16,637 nucleotides of DNA. It comes from Falsiroseomonas sp035644895 (GTDB lineage: Bacteria; Pseudomonadota; Alphaproteobacteria; Acetobacterales; Acetobacteraceae). The notes under the pieces were generated by a model, which ran no database searches, was not told the origin of the DNA, and saw only the letters and a list, made by a program, of their open reading frames with translations. Location: assembly GCA_035644895.1 (NCBI GenBank), contig DASQNQ010000120.1, forward strand, positions 1 through 16,637, in the 5' to 3' direction. A program made the position numbers and the translations under genes. This document shows positions 1-7,561 of this stretch, piece after piece. Each line of letters begins with the position of its first letter. The first letter of the stretch is position 1.

Positions 1-90
1 AGCGGCGCGCCGGAGGCCGCCTGGCGCGCGGCGCTGGCCAAGCTGCGGGTGGACCCGCTGCTGCTCTCGGGCACGGCCGGGCACGCCTGA
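1..90 (+). CDS. C-terminal fragment of an unidentified protein
   Basis: An open frame runs from the left edge of the window to a TGA at 88-90, encoding 29 residues that end in LLLSGTAGHA. The alanine- and leucine-rich composition and G/C-ending codons agree with real coding sequence, but too little is present to name a family. It converges on the DUF6644 gene, whose stop codon lies only three bases further on, leaving almost no room for a terminator. The start and most of the protein lie outside the window. Confidence 0.5.
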   Translation, partial: SGAPEAAWRAALAKLRVDPLLLSGTAGHA

Positions 91-93
91 GCC

Positions 94-540
94 TCACACG
101 AAGGCGATCCACCGCCCCATCAGCAGCGCGCCGCTCCAGAGCAGGAGCGACGCCCAGGCCGCCGCGCGCGCATGGCCGCGCCCGATGAGCGCGCCTTCGG
201 CCACGCGCCGGTGCAGCAGCGCGGCATTCGCGCCCGCCGCCGCGATGAGGCCGAGCTTGGCCAGGAAGGCCGCGTTCGCGGCGTAGTCCGCTGCCTGCAC
301 CAGGAACAGCGCCACGCCCGTCGTGGCCGCGAGCGCGAAGCCGCGGCGCGCGGTCCGCAGCAGCACGGGGATGGCGCCGTCCAGCCGCGCATCGGCCAGC
401 CCCACCAGCCGCAGGTCCGCGATGATGACGGGCGCGAGGAGCAGCGCGATGCCCAGCAGGTGCAGCGCCGAGAGCAGGGGGTAGACGCCGGGCGCGGTGG
501 CGACCAGCCGCGCCAGCGCCGTCTCCTGCAGCGCCTCCAC
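94..540 (-). CDS. DUF6644-type small integral membrane protein
   Basis: The 148-residue product is strongly hydrophobic, with four likely membrane helices at about residues 20-40, 66-84, 93-110 and 125-145. The DLRLVGL stretch after the first helix, the Y-x-x-N-x-x-F-x-x-K segment before helix three and the following NA-x-x-H resemble DUF6644 inner-membrane proteins as I know them. The frame begins with GTG three bases after the stop of the DUF6152 gene, so the two are probably co-transcribed and translationally coupled. DUF6152 and DUF6644 genes are commonly neighbours in alphaproteobacteria. No biochemical function is established, and no redox or metal-binding motif is evident. The GTG start is the natural choice from spacing; its Shine-Dalgarno sequence is weak and very close. 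Confidence 0.75.
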   Translation of the reverse strand: MEALQETALARLVATAPGVYPLLSALHLLGIALLLAPVIIADLRLVGLADARLDGAIPVLLRTARRGFALAATTGVALFLVQAADYAANAAFLAKLGLIAAAGANAALLHRRVAEGALIGRGHARAAAWASLLLWSGALLMGRWIAFV

Positions 541-543
541 GCC

Positions 544-888
544 TCAGCGCAGTTCGACGCGCCTGTCGGCCACCTCGATCCATTCGGCCCGCAGCAGGTT
601 CGGGTTCTGCGTGTTGCGGTAGGCGAACAGCCGCACGCGGCGGCCCGGCGCGATGTCCTCCGCCGCCAGGCCCCGCGCCTGCATGCGCGAGACGGGCGCA
701 AGCTCGAAGGTCAGCGCCTGCCCGCCCTCCCGCAGCACGACGACGCCGTGCGGGTTGACGTAGGAGGAGGAGACGACCTCGCCCGAGAGGTCGACGGTCT
801 GCGAACGGTCGAAGGTGCCCCAGCCGTGATGGGCCAGGGCGGCGGCGGGCGCGAGCAGCGCGGCGGCGACGATCAGGCGGCGGAACAT
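544..888 (-). CDS. DUF6152 family secreted protein
   Basis: I place the start at the ATG at 886-888 rather than an upstream ATG at 936. A purine-rich AGAGGGG lies seven bases before it, and it opens directly into a signal peptide (MFRR, then a hydrophobic alanine/leucine core ending ALA). Cleavage after residue 19 would leave a mature protein of about 95 residues starting with HHGWGTFD, the hallmark of DUF6152. The rest looks like a small beta-rich domain, with a conserved-looking YVNPHG at 43-48 and RNTQNPNLLRAEWIE at 91-105. The N-terminal His-His and the later NPHG could suggest metal binding, but that is only inference. It probably acts in the periplasm together with the DUF6644 membrane protein encoded immediately downstream. 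Confidence 0.8.
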   Translation of the reverse strand: MFRRLIVAAALLAPAAALAHHGWGTFDRSQTVDLSGEVVSSSYVNPHGVVVLREGGQALTFELAPVSRMQARGLAAEDIAPGRRVRLFAYRNTQNPNLLRAEWIEVADRRVELR

Positions 889-980
889 GCGCGATCCCCT
901 CTTGGCGACGCCCGCGGAGGTCCGGGCGAACGGCATGGCCCTGGAATGAGGATGCAGCGCCGCCGCCGCAAGGGGCGCGC

Positions 981-2198
981 CTACCCCGCCCGCCGCGCGG
1001 CCCGCAGCGCGAGATGCGTGCCGAGGCCGGCACAGGCCATCGTGACCGTCGTGCCGATGCCGCTGCCGGTCTCGGTCAGACCGACCAGCAGGGTCATCAG
1101 CGCGCCGAAGCCCATCTGCAACGCGCCCGCGAGCGCCGAGGCCGTGCCCGCCAGTTCGGGCCGCGCGCTGAGCGCGCCGGCGATGGCGTTGGGCTGCGTG
1201 ATCCCGTTGCCGATGGCGACGATCCCCATCGGCGCGAAGAAGAGCAACAGGTTCGGCGGCAGCGCCACCACGGCCGCCAGCGCCAGCACGGCGCCGAGCG
1301 TGGTGATCCCCGTGCCGATCGAGAGCATGCGCGTGACGCCGAGCCGCGCGGAGAGCCGCCCCGCAAGAAAGTTGCCGAGGGCGAACAGCACCGACATGGC
1401 CGCGAAGGCGATGGCGAAGGTGCTCGGGCTGTGGCCCATCCCCTCCACGACCACGTAGGGCGCGCCGCCGAGGAAGGCGAAGAACACGCCGGTGGAGAAG
1501 GCCGTCACGCCCACCATCGCGCGGAAGCCGGGCAGGGCGAAGAGCGACGCATAGGCGCGCCCGATCGAGCGCAGCCCCGGCAGGGGCTGCGGCGCGGGCA
1601 GCGTCTCCGGCAGGCGCAGGAAGGCCGCCGCCGCCAGCGGGATGCCGAAGGCAAGGCAGGCGAGCATCGAGGCGCGCCAGCCCACATACTCCTCCAGCAG
1701 GCTGCCGAGGATGGGCGCGACCATCGGCGCCACCGTCATGCCCATGGTGACGTAGCCGAGCACGCTAGCCGACTGGTCCCGCGGCCAGCAGTCCCGGATC
1801 ACCGCGCGCGCCAGCACCATGCCCGCGCAGGTGCCGAGCGCCTGCGCCACCCGCGCGGCGATCAGCCAGCCGAGCGAGGGCGCCGCCGCCGCGGCGAGGG
1901 AGGCCACCGTGAAGACGGCAAGCCCGCCCATCAGCAGCGGCCGCCGCCCGAAGCGGTCCGAGAGCGGCCCGTAGAAGAGCTGCCCCGCTGCCACCGCCGC
2001 GAGGTAGAGCGTCACCGTGAGCTGCACGGAGGCGACCGGCGCCTCCAGCGCCCGCGCGATGCCGGGCAGGGAGGGCACCATGATCTGCATGGTGAAGGGC
2101 CCGAGCCCGGTCATGCCGACCAGGAGCCAGATGGGCGGCAGCCGGAGAGCGGGCGACGGGGTCGCCGGCGGCGCGGCGGGTCTGGCCTGGATGTTCAC
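981..2198 (-). CDS. Bcr/CflA family MFS multidrug efflux transporter
   Basis: This 405-residue protein has the length and twelve-helix pattern of the DHA1 (Bcr/CflA) drug:proton antiporters, which export drugs across the inner membrane using the proton gradient. The loop between helices 2 and 3 carries motif A, GPLSDRFGRRP, at about residues 77-87. The QALG...ARAVIRD stretch at about 119-136 and the APMVAPILGSLLEE segment at about 157-170 (motif C region) are typical of the subfamily. Translation appears to start at a GTG at 2196-2198; the preceding bases are not a convincing ribosome site, so expression may be low. The next methionine (residue 29) falls inside helix 1, so a later start is unlikely. 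The gene stands alone, with about 90 bases to the DUF6152 start and 67 to the HAD gene. The substrate cannot be predicted. Confidence 0.88.
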   Translation of the reverse strand: MNIQARPAAPPATPSPALRLPPIWLLVGMTGLGPFTMQIMVPSLPGIARALEAPVASVQLTVTLYLAAVAAGQLFYGPLSDRFGRRPLLMGGLAVFTVASLAAAAAPSLGWLIAARVAQALGTCAGMVLARAVIRDCWPRDQSASVLGYVTMGMTVAPMVAPILGSLLEEYVGWRASMLACLAFGIPLAAAAFLRLPETLPAPQPLPGLRSIGRAYASLFALPGFRAMVGVTAFSTGVFFAFLGGAPYVVVEGMGHSPSTFAIAFAAMSVLFALGNFLAGRLSARLGVTRMLSIGTGITTLGAVLALAAVVALPPNLLLFFAPMGIVAIGNGITQPNAIAGALSARPELAGTASALAGALQMGFGALMTLLVGLTETGSGIGTTVTMACAGLGTHLALRAARRAG

Positions 2199-2265
2199 GC
2201 GGAGGGGAAGCTAGGCGCGCCCCGCAAGTTCGCGAAGCCCCGCGCGGCGCCGCATGCCGAAGCCG

Positions 2266-3120
2266 TTACCAGCGGAGCGCGGTCAGGGCCGCGACGGGCG
2301 CGACGCCCTCCTCCGCCGCCACGGCGGCCAGGTGCGCGGCGTCCGGCGCCGCCCCGTGGGCATGGGCCGCCAGCCCCGTCAGCGCCCAGACCGCGTCGAG
2401 CCCCGCGGCCTGCGCGCCCGCCAGGTCCGTGTGCGGGCTGTCGCCCACCGCCACCACCCGCGACGTGTCCGCGATGCCCAGCACCTCCAGCACCGGCGGG
2501 TAGGCGGCCGGGTCGGGCTTGCCGACCTCCGTCGCGCGCGGCCCGCCGAGCGCCGCGTAGAGGTCGGCCAGCGCGCCCGCGCAGATCACCCGGTTCTCGC
2601 CCACCATGACGAAGCGGTCGGGGTTCACGCAGAGCATCGGCAGCCCGCGCGCCGCGCAGGCCTCCAGCGCGGGGCGGTAGGGCGCCACGTCGCCATTGCC
2701 GCGGTCGGGGTCCGGGCCGGTGTTCAGCACCCATTCGGCCTGCGCGGCGTCGGCCACCAGCTCGATGTCGAGGCCCTCGACCACCGAGAGGTCGCGCTCC
2801 GGCCCGATGTGCAGCGCGCGGCGGCCATAGCCCAGCGCCGCGCGGCCCTGCAGCATGCGGTGCGCGATCTCGCCGCTGGTCACCGTGCCGTCCCAGAGCG
2901 ACCGGTCGAGGCCCATGTTCACCAGCAGCCGGTCCACCACATGCGCCCGCCGCGGCGCGTTCGACAGGAACGCCACGCGCTTGCCGCGGGCACGCAGCGC
3001 GGCCAGCGCCTCCGCCACGCCGGGATAGGGGCGCACGCCGTCATGCACGACGCCCCACAGGTCGAAGACGAAGCCGTCATACCGCTCGGCGAGCGGCGCG
3101 ATGCCGTCCAGGATCCTCAT
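2266..3120 (-). CDS. HAD-IIA family hydrolase, TIGR01459 type
   Basis: The 284-residue product is a haloacid dehalogenase-fold phosphatase of class IIA, probably cytosolic and Mg-dependent. The nucleophile motif reads FDLWGVVHDG with Asp20. Motif II serine is Ser53 in FLSNAPRR, motif III lysine is Lys201 in VGKPDP, and the metal-binding motif is GDSPHTD with Asp227 and Asp232. The DLWGV-x-HDG form, with Trp in place of the usual second aspartate-bearing DxD, is the known signature of the TIGR01459 subfamily. The missing acid/base Asp is therefore a family trait rather than damage. Its ATG overlaps the pyrD stop codon (ATGA), so it is co-translated as the second gene of a two-gene operon. A role in nucleotide or sugar-phosphate metabolism is an inference from that coupling; the substrate is unknown. 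Confidence 0.87.
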   Translation of the reverse strand: MRILDGIAPLAERYDGFVFDLWGVVHDGVRPYPGVAEALAALRARGKRVAFLSNAPRRAHVVDRLLVNMGLDRSLWDGTVTSGEIAHRMLQGRAALGYGRRALHIGPERDLSVVEGLDIELVADAAQAEWVLNTGPDPDRGNGDVAPYRPALEACAARGLPMLCVNPDRFVMVGENRVICAGALADLYAALGGPRATEVGKPDPAAYPPVLEVLGIADTSRVVAVGDSPHTDLAGAQAAGLDAVWALTGLAAHAHGAAPDAAHLAAVAAEEGVAPVAALTALRW

Positions 3121-4184
3121 CGCAGGTCGGCCCCCACCGCATCGGACACGTTCGAGAAGCCGTCGCGGCGCAGCGCGGCCAGGAGTTCGCGCCGGATGCG
3201 GCCGACGACCGCCGGCCCCTCATAGGCGAAGGCGGAGTAGAGCTGCACGAGCGACGCCCCCGCCCGGATCTTCGCCAGCGCCTGCTCACCGTTGGAGACG
3301 CCGCCCGCGCCCACCAGCGTCAGGCCGCGCCCGCGCGCGAGGCGCGCCGCCGCGCGCAGCATGGCGGTGGACCGCTCGAACAGCGGCGCGCCGGAAAGCC
3401 CGCCCGCCTGCGCGCGGTGCGTGGAGCGCAGCGTCTCCGGCCGCGCGATGGTGGTGTTGGAGACGATCAGCCCCTGCACGCCATGCGCCACGCAGGCCTC
3501 GACCACCGCGGGCAGCGCGTCCTCCGCCAGGTCGGGCGCGATCTTGAGCAGCAGCGGCGGGCGTGGGCCCGCCAGCGCCGCGCGCGTCGCGGCGATCGCC
3601 GAGAGGATGCCGGCCAGCGCCGCCTCCCCCTGCAGGTCGCGCAGCCCCGGCGTGTTGGGGGAGGAGACGTTGACCACGACGTAGTCCGCATGCGGCGCGA
3701 CCGCGGCATAGAGCGCGGGGTAGTCGCGCAGCGGATCCGCGCCCTCCTTGTTGATGCCGATGTTGGCGCCGAGGATGCCGGGCAGCGGCCGCCGCAGCGC
3801 CGCGAGGCGGCGCACATAGGCCTCGACGCCGCCGTTGTTGAAGCCCATGCGGTTGATGACCGCGCGGTCCTCCTCCAGCCGGAACAGGCGCGGGCGCGGG
3901 TTGCCCGGCTGCGGGCGCGGCGTGACCGATCCCGTCTCCACGAAGCCGAAGCCGAGGCGCAGCAGCGGAAGCGCGGCCACCGCGTCCTTGTCGAAGCCGG
4001 CCGCCAGCCCGACCGGGTTGCGGAAGCGCAGCCCCATCGTCTCCACAACCAGGGCCGGGTCGTCCGGCGCCCGGTCCGCGCCCGCCAGGCCGAGCGAGAG
4101 GGCGCGCAGCGCGACGGAATGCGCGCGCTCGGGGTCCAGGCCGCGCATCAGCGGCACCATGAGGGAGGCGAGGGCGGGGGTCAT
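3117..4184 (-). CDS. pyrD: Quinone-dependent dihydroorotate dehydrogenase (class 2)
   Basis: PyrD oxidises dihydroorotate to orotate with FMN and passes electrons to the membrane quinone pool, the fourth step of pyrimidine synthesis. The 355-residue length, the N-terminal amphipathic region (residues 1-40) used for membrane association and the conserved blocks all fit class 2. Visible blocks include NPVGLAAGFDKDA (57-68), VETGSVTPRPQPGNPRPRLFR (82-102), NRMGFNN (111-117), GANIGINK (139-146) and VNVSSPNTPGLR (171-182), which holds the serine base. LLLKIAPDL (211-219), SNTT (242-245), GGLSGAPL (261-268) and VGAGGVSNG (291-299) form the FMN phosphate region. The C-terminus ends in the typical DGF-S-x-V-x-x-AVGAD. 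It is first in an operon with the HAD gene, which it overlaps by four bases, and is divergent from the DMT transporter. Confidence 0.96.
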   Translation of the reverse strand: MTPALASLMVPLMRGLDPERAHSVALRALSLGLAGADRAPDDPALVVETMGLRFRNPVGLAAGFDKDAVAALPLLRLGFGFVETGSVTPRPQPGNPRPRLFRLEEDRAVINRMGFNNGGVEAYVRRLAALRRPLPGILGANIGINKEGADPLRDYPALYAAVAPHADYVVVNVSSPNTPGLRDLQGEAALAGILSAIAATRAALAGPRPPLLLKIAPDLAEDALPAVVEACVAHGVQGLIVSNTTIARPETLRSTHRAQAGGLSGAPLFERSTAMLRAAARLARGRGLTLVGAGGVSNGEQALAKIRAGASLVQLYSAFAYEGPAVVGRIRRELLAALRRDGFSNVSDAVGADLR

Positions 4185-4223
4185 GCTCGGCCGCCTTGTG
4201 CCCGGCCCCGCGCGTGATGGGAA

Positions 4224-4240
4224 GGCCGGTTGACCCGGCC
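4224..4240. promoter_or_regulatory. Inverted repeat in the pyrD/DMT divergent gap
   Basis: A perfect six-base inverted repeat (GGCCGG, five-base spacer TTGAC, CCGGCC) sits in the roughly 100-base gap between the pyrD start and the transporter start. It could be an operator or simply reflect high GC; the spacer resembles a -35 hexamer reading rightward, but no convincing -10 box follows. No other regulatory signal is apparent in the gap. Confidence 0.25.
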
Positions 4241-4288
4241 GGGTGGCGCGGCCAGAACGCGGCCGGAACCGATCGGGGGAGAAGTGCC

Positions 4289-5140
4289 GTGCGCGGCCCG
4301 CTGCTCATGCTGGCCGGCATCGGCTGCTTCGGCCTGCTGGACGCCAACAACAAGCTCCTGTCCGAGGCCGGGTTCGGCGTCTGGCAGGTGATGCTGATGC
4401 GCTTCGTCGTCATCCTGGGCGGCTTCGCGCTGCTGCGCGCGGCGTGGCGCGGCTGGGGCGGCACGCTGCGGACGGACCGGCCGCGGCTGCACGCGCTGCG
4501 CGCGGCGGCGATGATGGGCAGCGCCAGCGGCTTCTTCATGGCCTTCACCCACCTGCCGCTGGCCGAGGGCTACCTCGTCTTCTTCACCTCGCCGTTCCTG
4601 GTGCTCGCACTGGCAGCAGGCGTCCTGCGGGAGAGGCCGCCGCCCGCCGCCTGGGGCTGGTGCGCGGTGGGCTTCGCGGGCGTGGCGATCGGCGTCGCGC
4701 CCTCGCTCGGGGCGGGGCAGGCGGCGGCGCTGGCAGGCTACCTCTGGGCCGCGTTCGCGACGCTCTGCTACGCCACCGTCTTCATCCTGAACCGGCAGTT
4801 GCGGGCGGAGGCGGGATTCGCGCGGGTGCTGGTCTGGCCCTCGCTGCTCGGGCTGGCGCTGACCCTGCCGATGGGGGTCGCGGAGTGGCAGGCGCCGGGG
4901 GTGCTGGAGGCCGCGCAGATGGCGGCGAACGGCCTGTTGGTCGCCTGCGCGACCGTCGCGCTGGCCGCCGCCTTCCGCTATGCCGACGCCGCGCGCCTGG
5001 CGCCCTTCGGCTATTCGGGGCTGGTCTGGGGGCTGGGCTTCGACCTGGCCATCTGGGGGAGGATGCCGGGCCTGGCGATGCTGGCGGGGGCGGCGCTGGT
5101 GGTGACGGCCTGCATCATGAGCGAGCGGGCGGCGCGGTGA
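4289..5140 (+). CDS. DMT superfamily (EamA) transporter
   Basis: I use the GTG at 4289 as start. A strong GGGGGAG ribosome site lies just upstream, and the resulting 283-residue protein begins directly with a membrane helix (RGPLLMLAGIGCFGLLDANNKLL). About ten hydrophobic helices are arranged as two EamA halves, roughly residues 5-138 and 145-280. The first half carries the ALRA-A-x-M-G-S-A-S-G-x-x-x-M-A-F-THLPLAEG pattern, and the second ends with APFGYSGLVWG, matching the P-x-x-Y-S-x-L-V-W motif near the end of EamA proteins. Such proteins export metabolites or drugs, but the substrate cannot be told from sequence. The gene is transcribed alone, divergent from pyrD and convergent with the Cache-HWE kinase. 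Confidence 0.88.
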   Translation: MRGPLLMLAGIGCFGLLDANNKLLSEAGFGVWQVMLMRFVVILGGFALLRAAWRGWGGTLRTDRPRLHALRAAAMMGSASGFFMAFTHLPLAEGYLVFFTSPFLVLALAAGVLRERPPPAAWGWCAVGFAGVAIGVAPSLGAGQAAALAGYLWAAFATLCYATVFILNRQLRAEAGFARVLVWPSLLGLALTLPMGVAEWQAPGVLEAAQMAANGLLVACATVALAAAFRYADAARLAPFGYSGLVWGLGFDLAIWGRMPGLAMLAGAALVVTACIMSERAAR

Positions 5141-5235
5141 ACGCGCCGGAGCGAAGCGCCGGCCTCCCTGGACGGAGGACAGCGGCCGCAACGGCTCCGC
5201 CGCGTTCCCATGTCCATCACGCGTTGGCCGGGGCC
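5141..5235. other. Convergent gap between DMT transporter and HWE kinase
   Basis: These 95 bases separate two convergent genes. Several short GC-rich inverted repeats are present, such as CCTCC/GGAGG around 5162-5178, but none is followed by a T-run on either strand. I cannot point to a clear intrinsic terminator, so termination here may be Rho-dependent. Confidence 0.3.
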
Positions 5236-7383
5236 TCAGTGCGTGGCGTCTGCAACACCCTTTGCCGGAGCATGGGTGGATGCGGCGCCGCGCCCGAGCG
5301 GGATTTCCAGGTCGCAGACCAGCCCATCCGCTTCCCAGGCGAGTGCAACCTTCCCGCCGAGCTGGTGGCGAAGCGTCGCGTCGAGGATCCGGGTCCCGAA
5401 GCCGCGTTGCTTGGGTGGGCCAGCCACCGCAGGTCCGCCCGCCTCCGTCCAGCGCAGTTTCAGCCGCGGCCCGGCCTCCGCCCGCAAGGCCTGCCAGCTG
5501 ACGGACAGGGTTCCGTCCTGTGTCGAGAGCGCGCCATGCTTGACGGCGTTGGTGGCAAGCTCATGGATTGCCATCGCCAGCGACTGCGTCACCTCGGGCG
5601 GCAGAACCACGTCCGGCCCGTCCAGATCCGCGCGCGGACGCCCGCCTTCAAGGGTGTCGGCCAGGAAGGGCGACAGCTCGGCCTCCACCAGCGTCCGAAG
5701 GTCCGCCCCGGCCCAACGGCGACCCGCCAGGAGGCTGTGCGCCCGCGCGAGCGCGCCCACCCGGCCTTCGACCGCCCTGGCATAGGCAACGGCATCCTCC
5801 TTCGGGGTGAGCCGCATGGCTGCCTGCACCACGGCCAGCGCGTTCTTGGCGCGGTGGTCCACCTCCCGTGCCAGCAGCGCCTGCCGGTCATCGGCTTCCT
5901 TGCGCTCGGTCGTGTCCAGGTTGACCCCCGAGATGCGGGCCGGCAGCTGCTCTCCCGCCGCGGGCACGGCCTCGCCACGAGAGAGCAGCCATCGGACCGA
6001 GCCGTCAGGACGCGCGACACGGAACTCCATCTCGAAGCTTCCGCCCTCCTGCGCCGCATGGAGCCTGTGCCGTTCCACCATCGCCCGGTCGGCCGGGTGC
6101 ACCTGCGCGAGCAGCGCGTCGAAGGTGACCGGTGCGTCCGGGGCCAAGCCCCACATCTCGTGAAACAGCCTGGAGACGGTGACCGAGGCCCTGACCCTGT
6201 CGATGTCGAAGGTTGCGAAGCGCGCGGCATCGGCTGCCCGGCGCAGGCTTTCCTCGCTCGCGCGCACCTCGGCGGTCCGTTCGGCGACCCTTGCCTCCAG
6301 CTCGCGGTTCGTGCGGGCCAGTTCGATCCAGGCACGTTCCAGGGCGAGCGCCGCCACGGTGTCCCGCCGCGCCTGGCGGAGGCCGAGGACGGTGATGGCA
6401 AGGAGGGCCAGCGCCGCGACGCCGGCGAAGGGAGCGTAGTTCAGCATCCGCGCCCGCCAGACGCGGGCGATCGCCGCCTCCGAGATGCTGAGCGTGAGAT
6501 AGACTGGCAGGTCGCCGACGCGGTGGTAAGCAGCCCGGCGCGGCTCGTCGCCCTGGGGAGACACGAAGCCGATCTGACCTTCCACGGGTGACGCGGCGAT
6601 GGCCTGCCGCAGCCCCGTCGGAGGCAGGACGAACGCCGCCCCGGGTGGGGGCGGGGGGTGCTGCGCAAGGACATCCAGCGCCTCGGCGCGCATGAGCGTC
6701 AGCCGCGCGTCGAAGGGCAGGCGTATCCGCGCCCAGTAGTCGGTGAAGTAGGCGAGTTCCGCGGTCACCGAGGCCATGCCCCGGAATGCGCCACCCGCAT
6801 CGGTCAGAGGGCGCGCGAGCAGGAAGGTGGGCCGGCCCGTGACCCGCCCGACGATGCGTTCGCCGACGGTGACCCCGACGCCCCCCTCACGCGTCTGCCT
6901 GAACACGGCCCGGTCCGCGGCGTTCGACGCCGGGGCCGGGAAGGCGAAGGTGGTCAGGCGCAGGTCGCCCGCTGCATCGTTCAGCCAGACATGCTCGACA
7001 TAGGGCAGCGCGTCCGCCAGTTGCCTGAGCGCGCGGCGCAGATCCTCGGCGCCGCCAATCTCGCGCCAGTCACGCTCCTCGGTCGCGCGGGCGGCGTAGC
7101 GCAGCGCCACGTCCGCCACCTCGAAGAGACGGCCCGCATGGTCCGCGAGGAGGTAGGCGGTGCTGGCGGCCTCCCGCGTCGCCTCACGGTGTGCTTCGCG
7201 GCGCATGTCGGAGGCGAGGAGAAGAACGCTGCCGGCCAGGAGCAGGAGACCCAATGCGCCACTCAGTGCAACGAAGCGGCCAGCATACCGCTTGACCACG
7301 GCACCCGACCCCTGGAGCCCGGCGGATTCCCTTTCCGGCACCTGCAATAATGCGCCCCACCGTGACGATTCGTCATCGACCAT
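5236..7383 (-). CDS. Membrane Cache-PAS-HWE sensor histidine kinase
   Basis: A 715-residue sensor kinase. Helix 1 (about 36-57) and helix 2 (about 312-335) bracket a roughly 250-residue periplasmic region resembling a double Cache/PDC ligand-sensing domain. A short coiled coil (about 345-385) and a cytoplasmic PAS_3-type domain (about 385-495) follow. The kinase core is of the HWE family: phosphoacceptor His510 in REVDHRAKN, ATP-binding N-box HELATNAVKHGA (607-618, Asn612), WTE (645-647) and GFGTRILD (661-668). HWE kinases usually signal to single response regulators or the general stress response, but no receiver gene is adjacent, so its partner is elsewhere. The ATG at 7383 has a weak ribosome site. 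A GTG at 7299 with AGGGG upstream is a good alternative and loses only 28 residues before helix 1. The ligand is unknown. Confidence 0.9.
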   Translation of the reverse strand: MVDDESSRWGALLQVPERESAGLQGSGAVVKRYAGRFVALSGALGLLLLAGSVLLLASDMRREAHREATREAASTAYLLADHAGRLFEVADVALRYAARATEERDWREIGGAEDLRRALRQLADALPYVEHVWLNDAAGDLRLTTFAFPAPASNAADRAVFRQTREGGVGVTVGERIVGRVTGRPTFLLARPLTDAGGAFRGMASVTAELAYFTDYWARIRLPFDARLTLMRAEALDVLAQHPPPPPGAAFVLPPTGLRQAIAASPVEGQIGFVSPQGDEPRRAAYHRVGDLPVYLTLSISEAAIARVWRARMLNYAPFAGVAALALLAITVLGLRQARRDTVAALALERAWIELARTNRELEARVAERTAEVRASEESLRRAADAARFATFDIDRVRASVTVSRLFHEMWGLAPDAPVTFDALLAQVHPADRAMVERHRLHAAQEGGSFEMEFRVARPDGSVRWLLSRGEAVPAAGEQLPARISGVNLDTTERKEADDRQALLAREVDHRAKNALAVVQAAMRLTPKEDAVAYARAVEGRVGALARAHSLLAGRRWAGADLRTLVEAELSPFLADTLEGGRPRADLDGPDVVLPPEVTQSLAMAIHELATNAVKHGALSTQDGTLSVSWQALRAEAGPRLKLRWTEAGGPAVAGPPKQRGFGTRILDATLRHQLGGKVALAWEADGLVCDLEIPLGRGAASTHAPAKGVADATH

Positions 7384-7561
7384 AGTCTCGGACGCCGAGC
7401 AAAGTAAGATTCTTTTTTATGCAGCGGGACCGCGCGATTGCCAGCGGTCCGGCGCCGGCCGCACACGGCTTCTTCCCTGACGCGCTGCCCGCTTCAGGGC
7501 TGGCCCGTCCCGCCGGGCGCCGGGGCCGCGCTGCTGGCGTGGGCGGCCGCCCGCGCGGCGG
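7384..7561. promoter_or_regulatory. Intergenic region with AT-rich island, likely HWE kinase promoter
   Basis: This 178-base gap lies between the GH2 stop and the Cache-HWE kinase start, both on the minus strand. It contains one of the most AT-rich stretches of the window (7401-7422, including a run of six T on the + strand). Read on the minus strand this gives CATAAA, a plausible -10 element about 40 bases before the ATG. Just upstream in that direction is a perfect seven-base inverted repeat, 7427-7433 with 7444-7450. The T-run lies on the wrong side for a GH2 terminator. A short CTCGG/CCGAG repeat sits at 7387-7399. Confidence 0.4.

Noticed and set aside
3286..4548. 420-codon minus frame overlapping pyrD
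   Set aside because: It is a shifted reading of pyrD and the divergent gap, with low-complexity Arg/Gly/Ala sequence and no recognisable family.
4243..6591. Very long + strand open frame (782 codons)
   Set aside because: It spans the DMT gene out of frame and the HWE kinase on the opposite strand. Its translation is Arg/Gly/Ala-rich with no domain pattern, typical of GC-rich shadow frames.
6641..6660. G-rich run resembling a G-quadruplex
   Set aside because: Only three separate G tracts of three or more are present, and the run lies in the polyproline-coding linker of the HWE kinase, which explains it.
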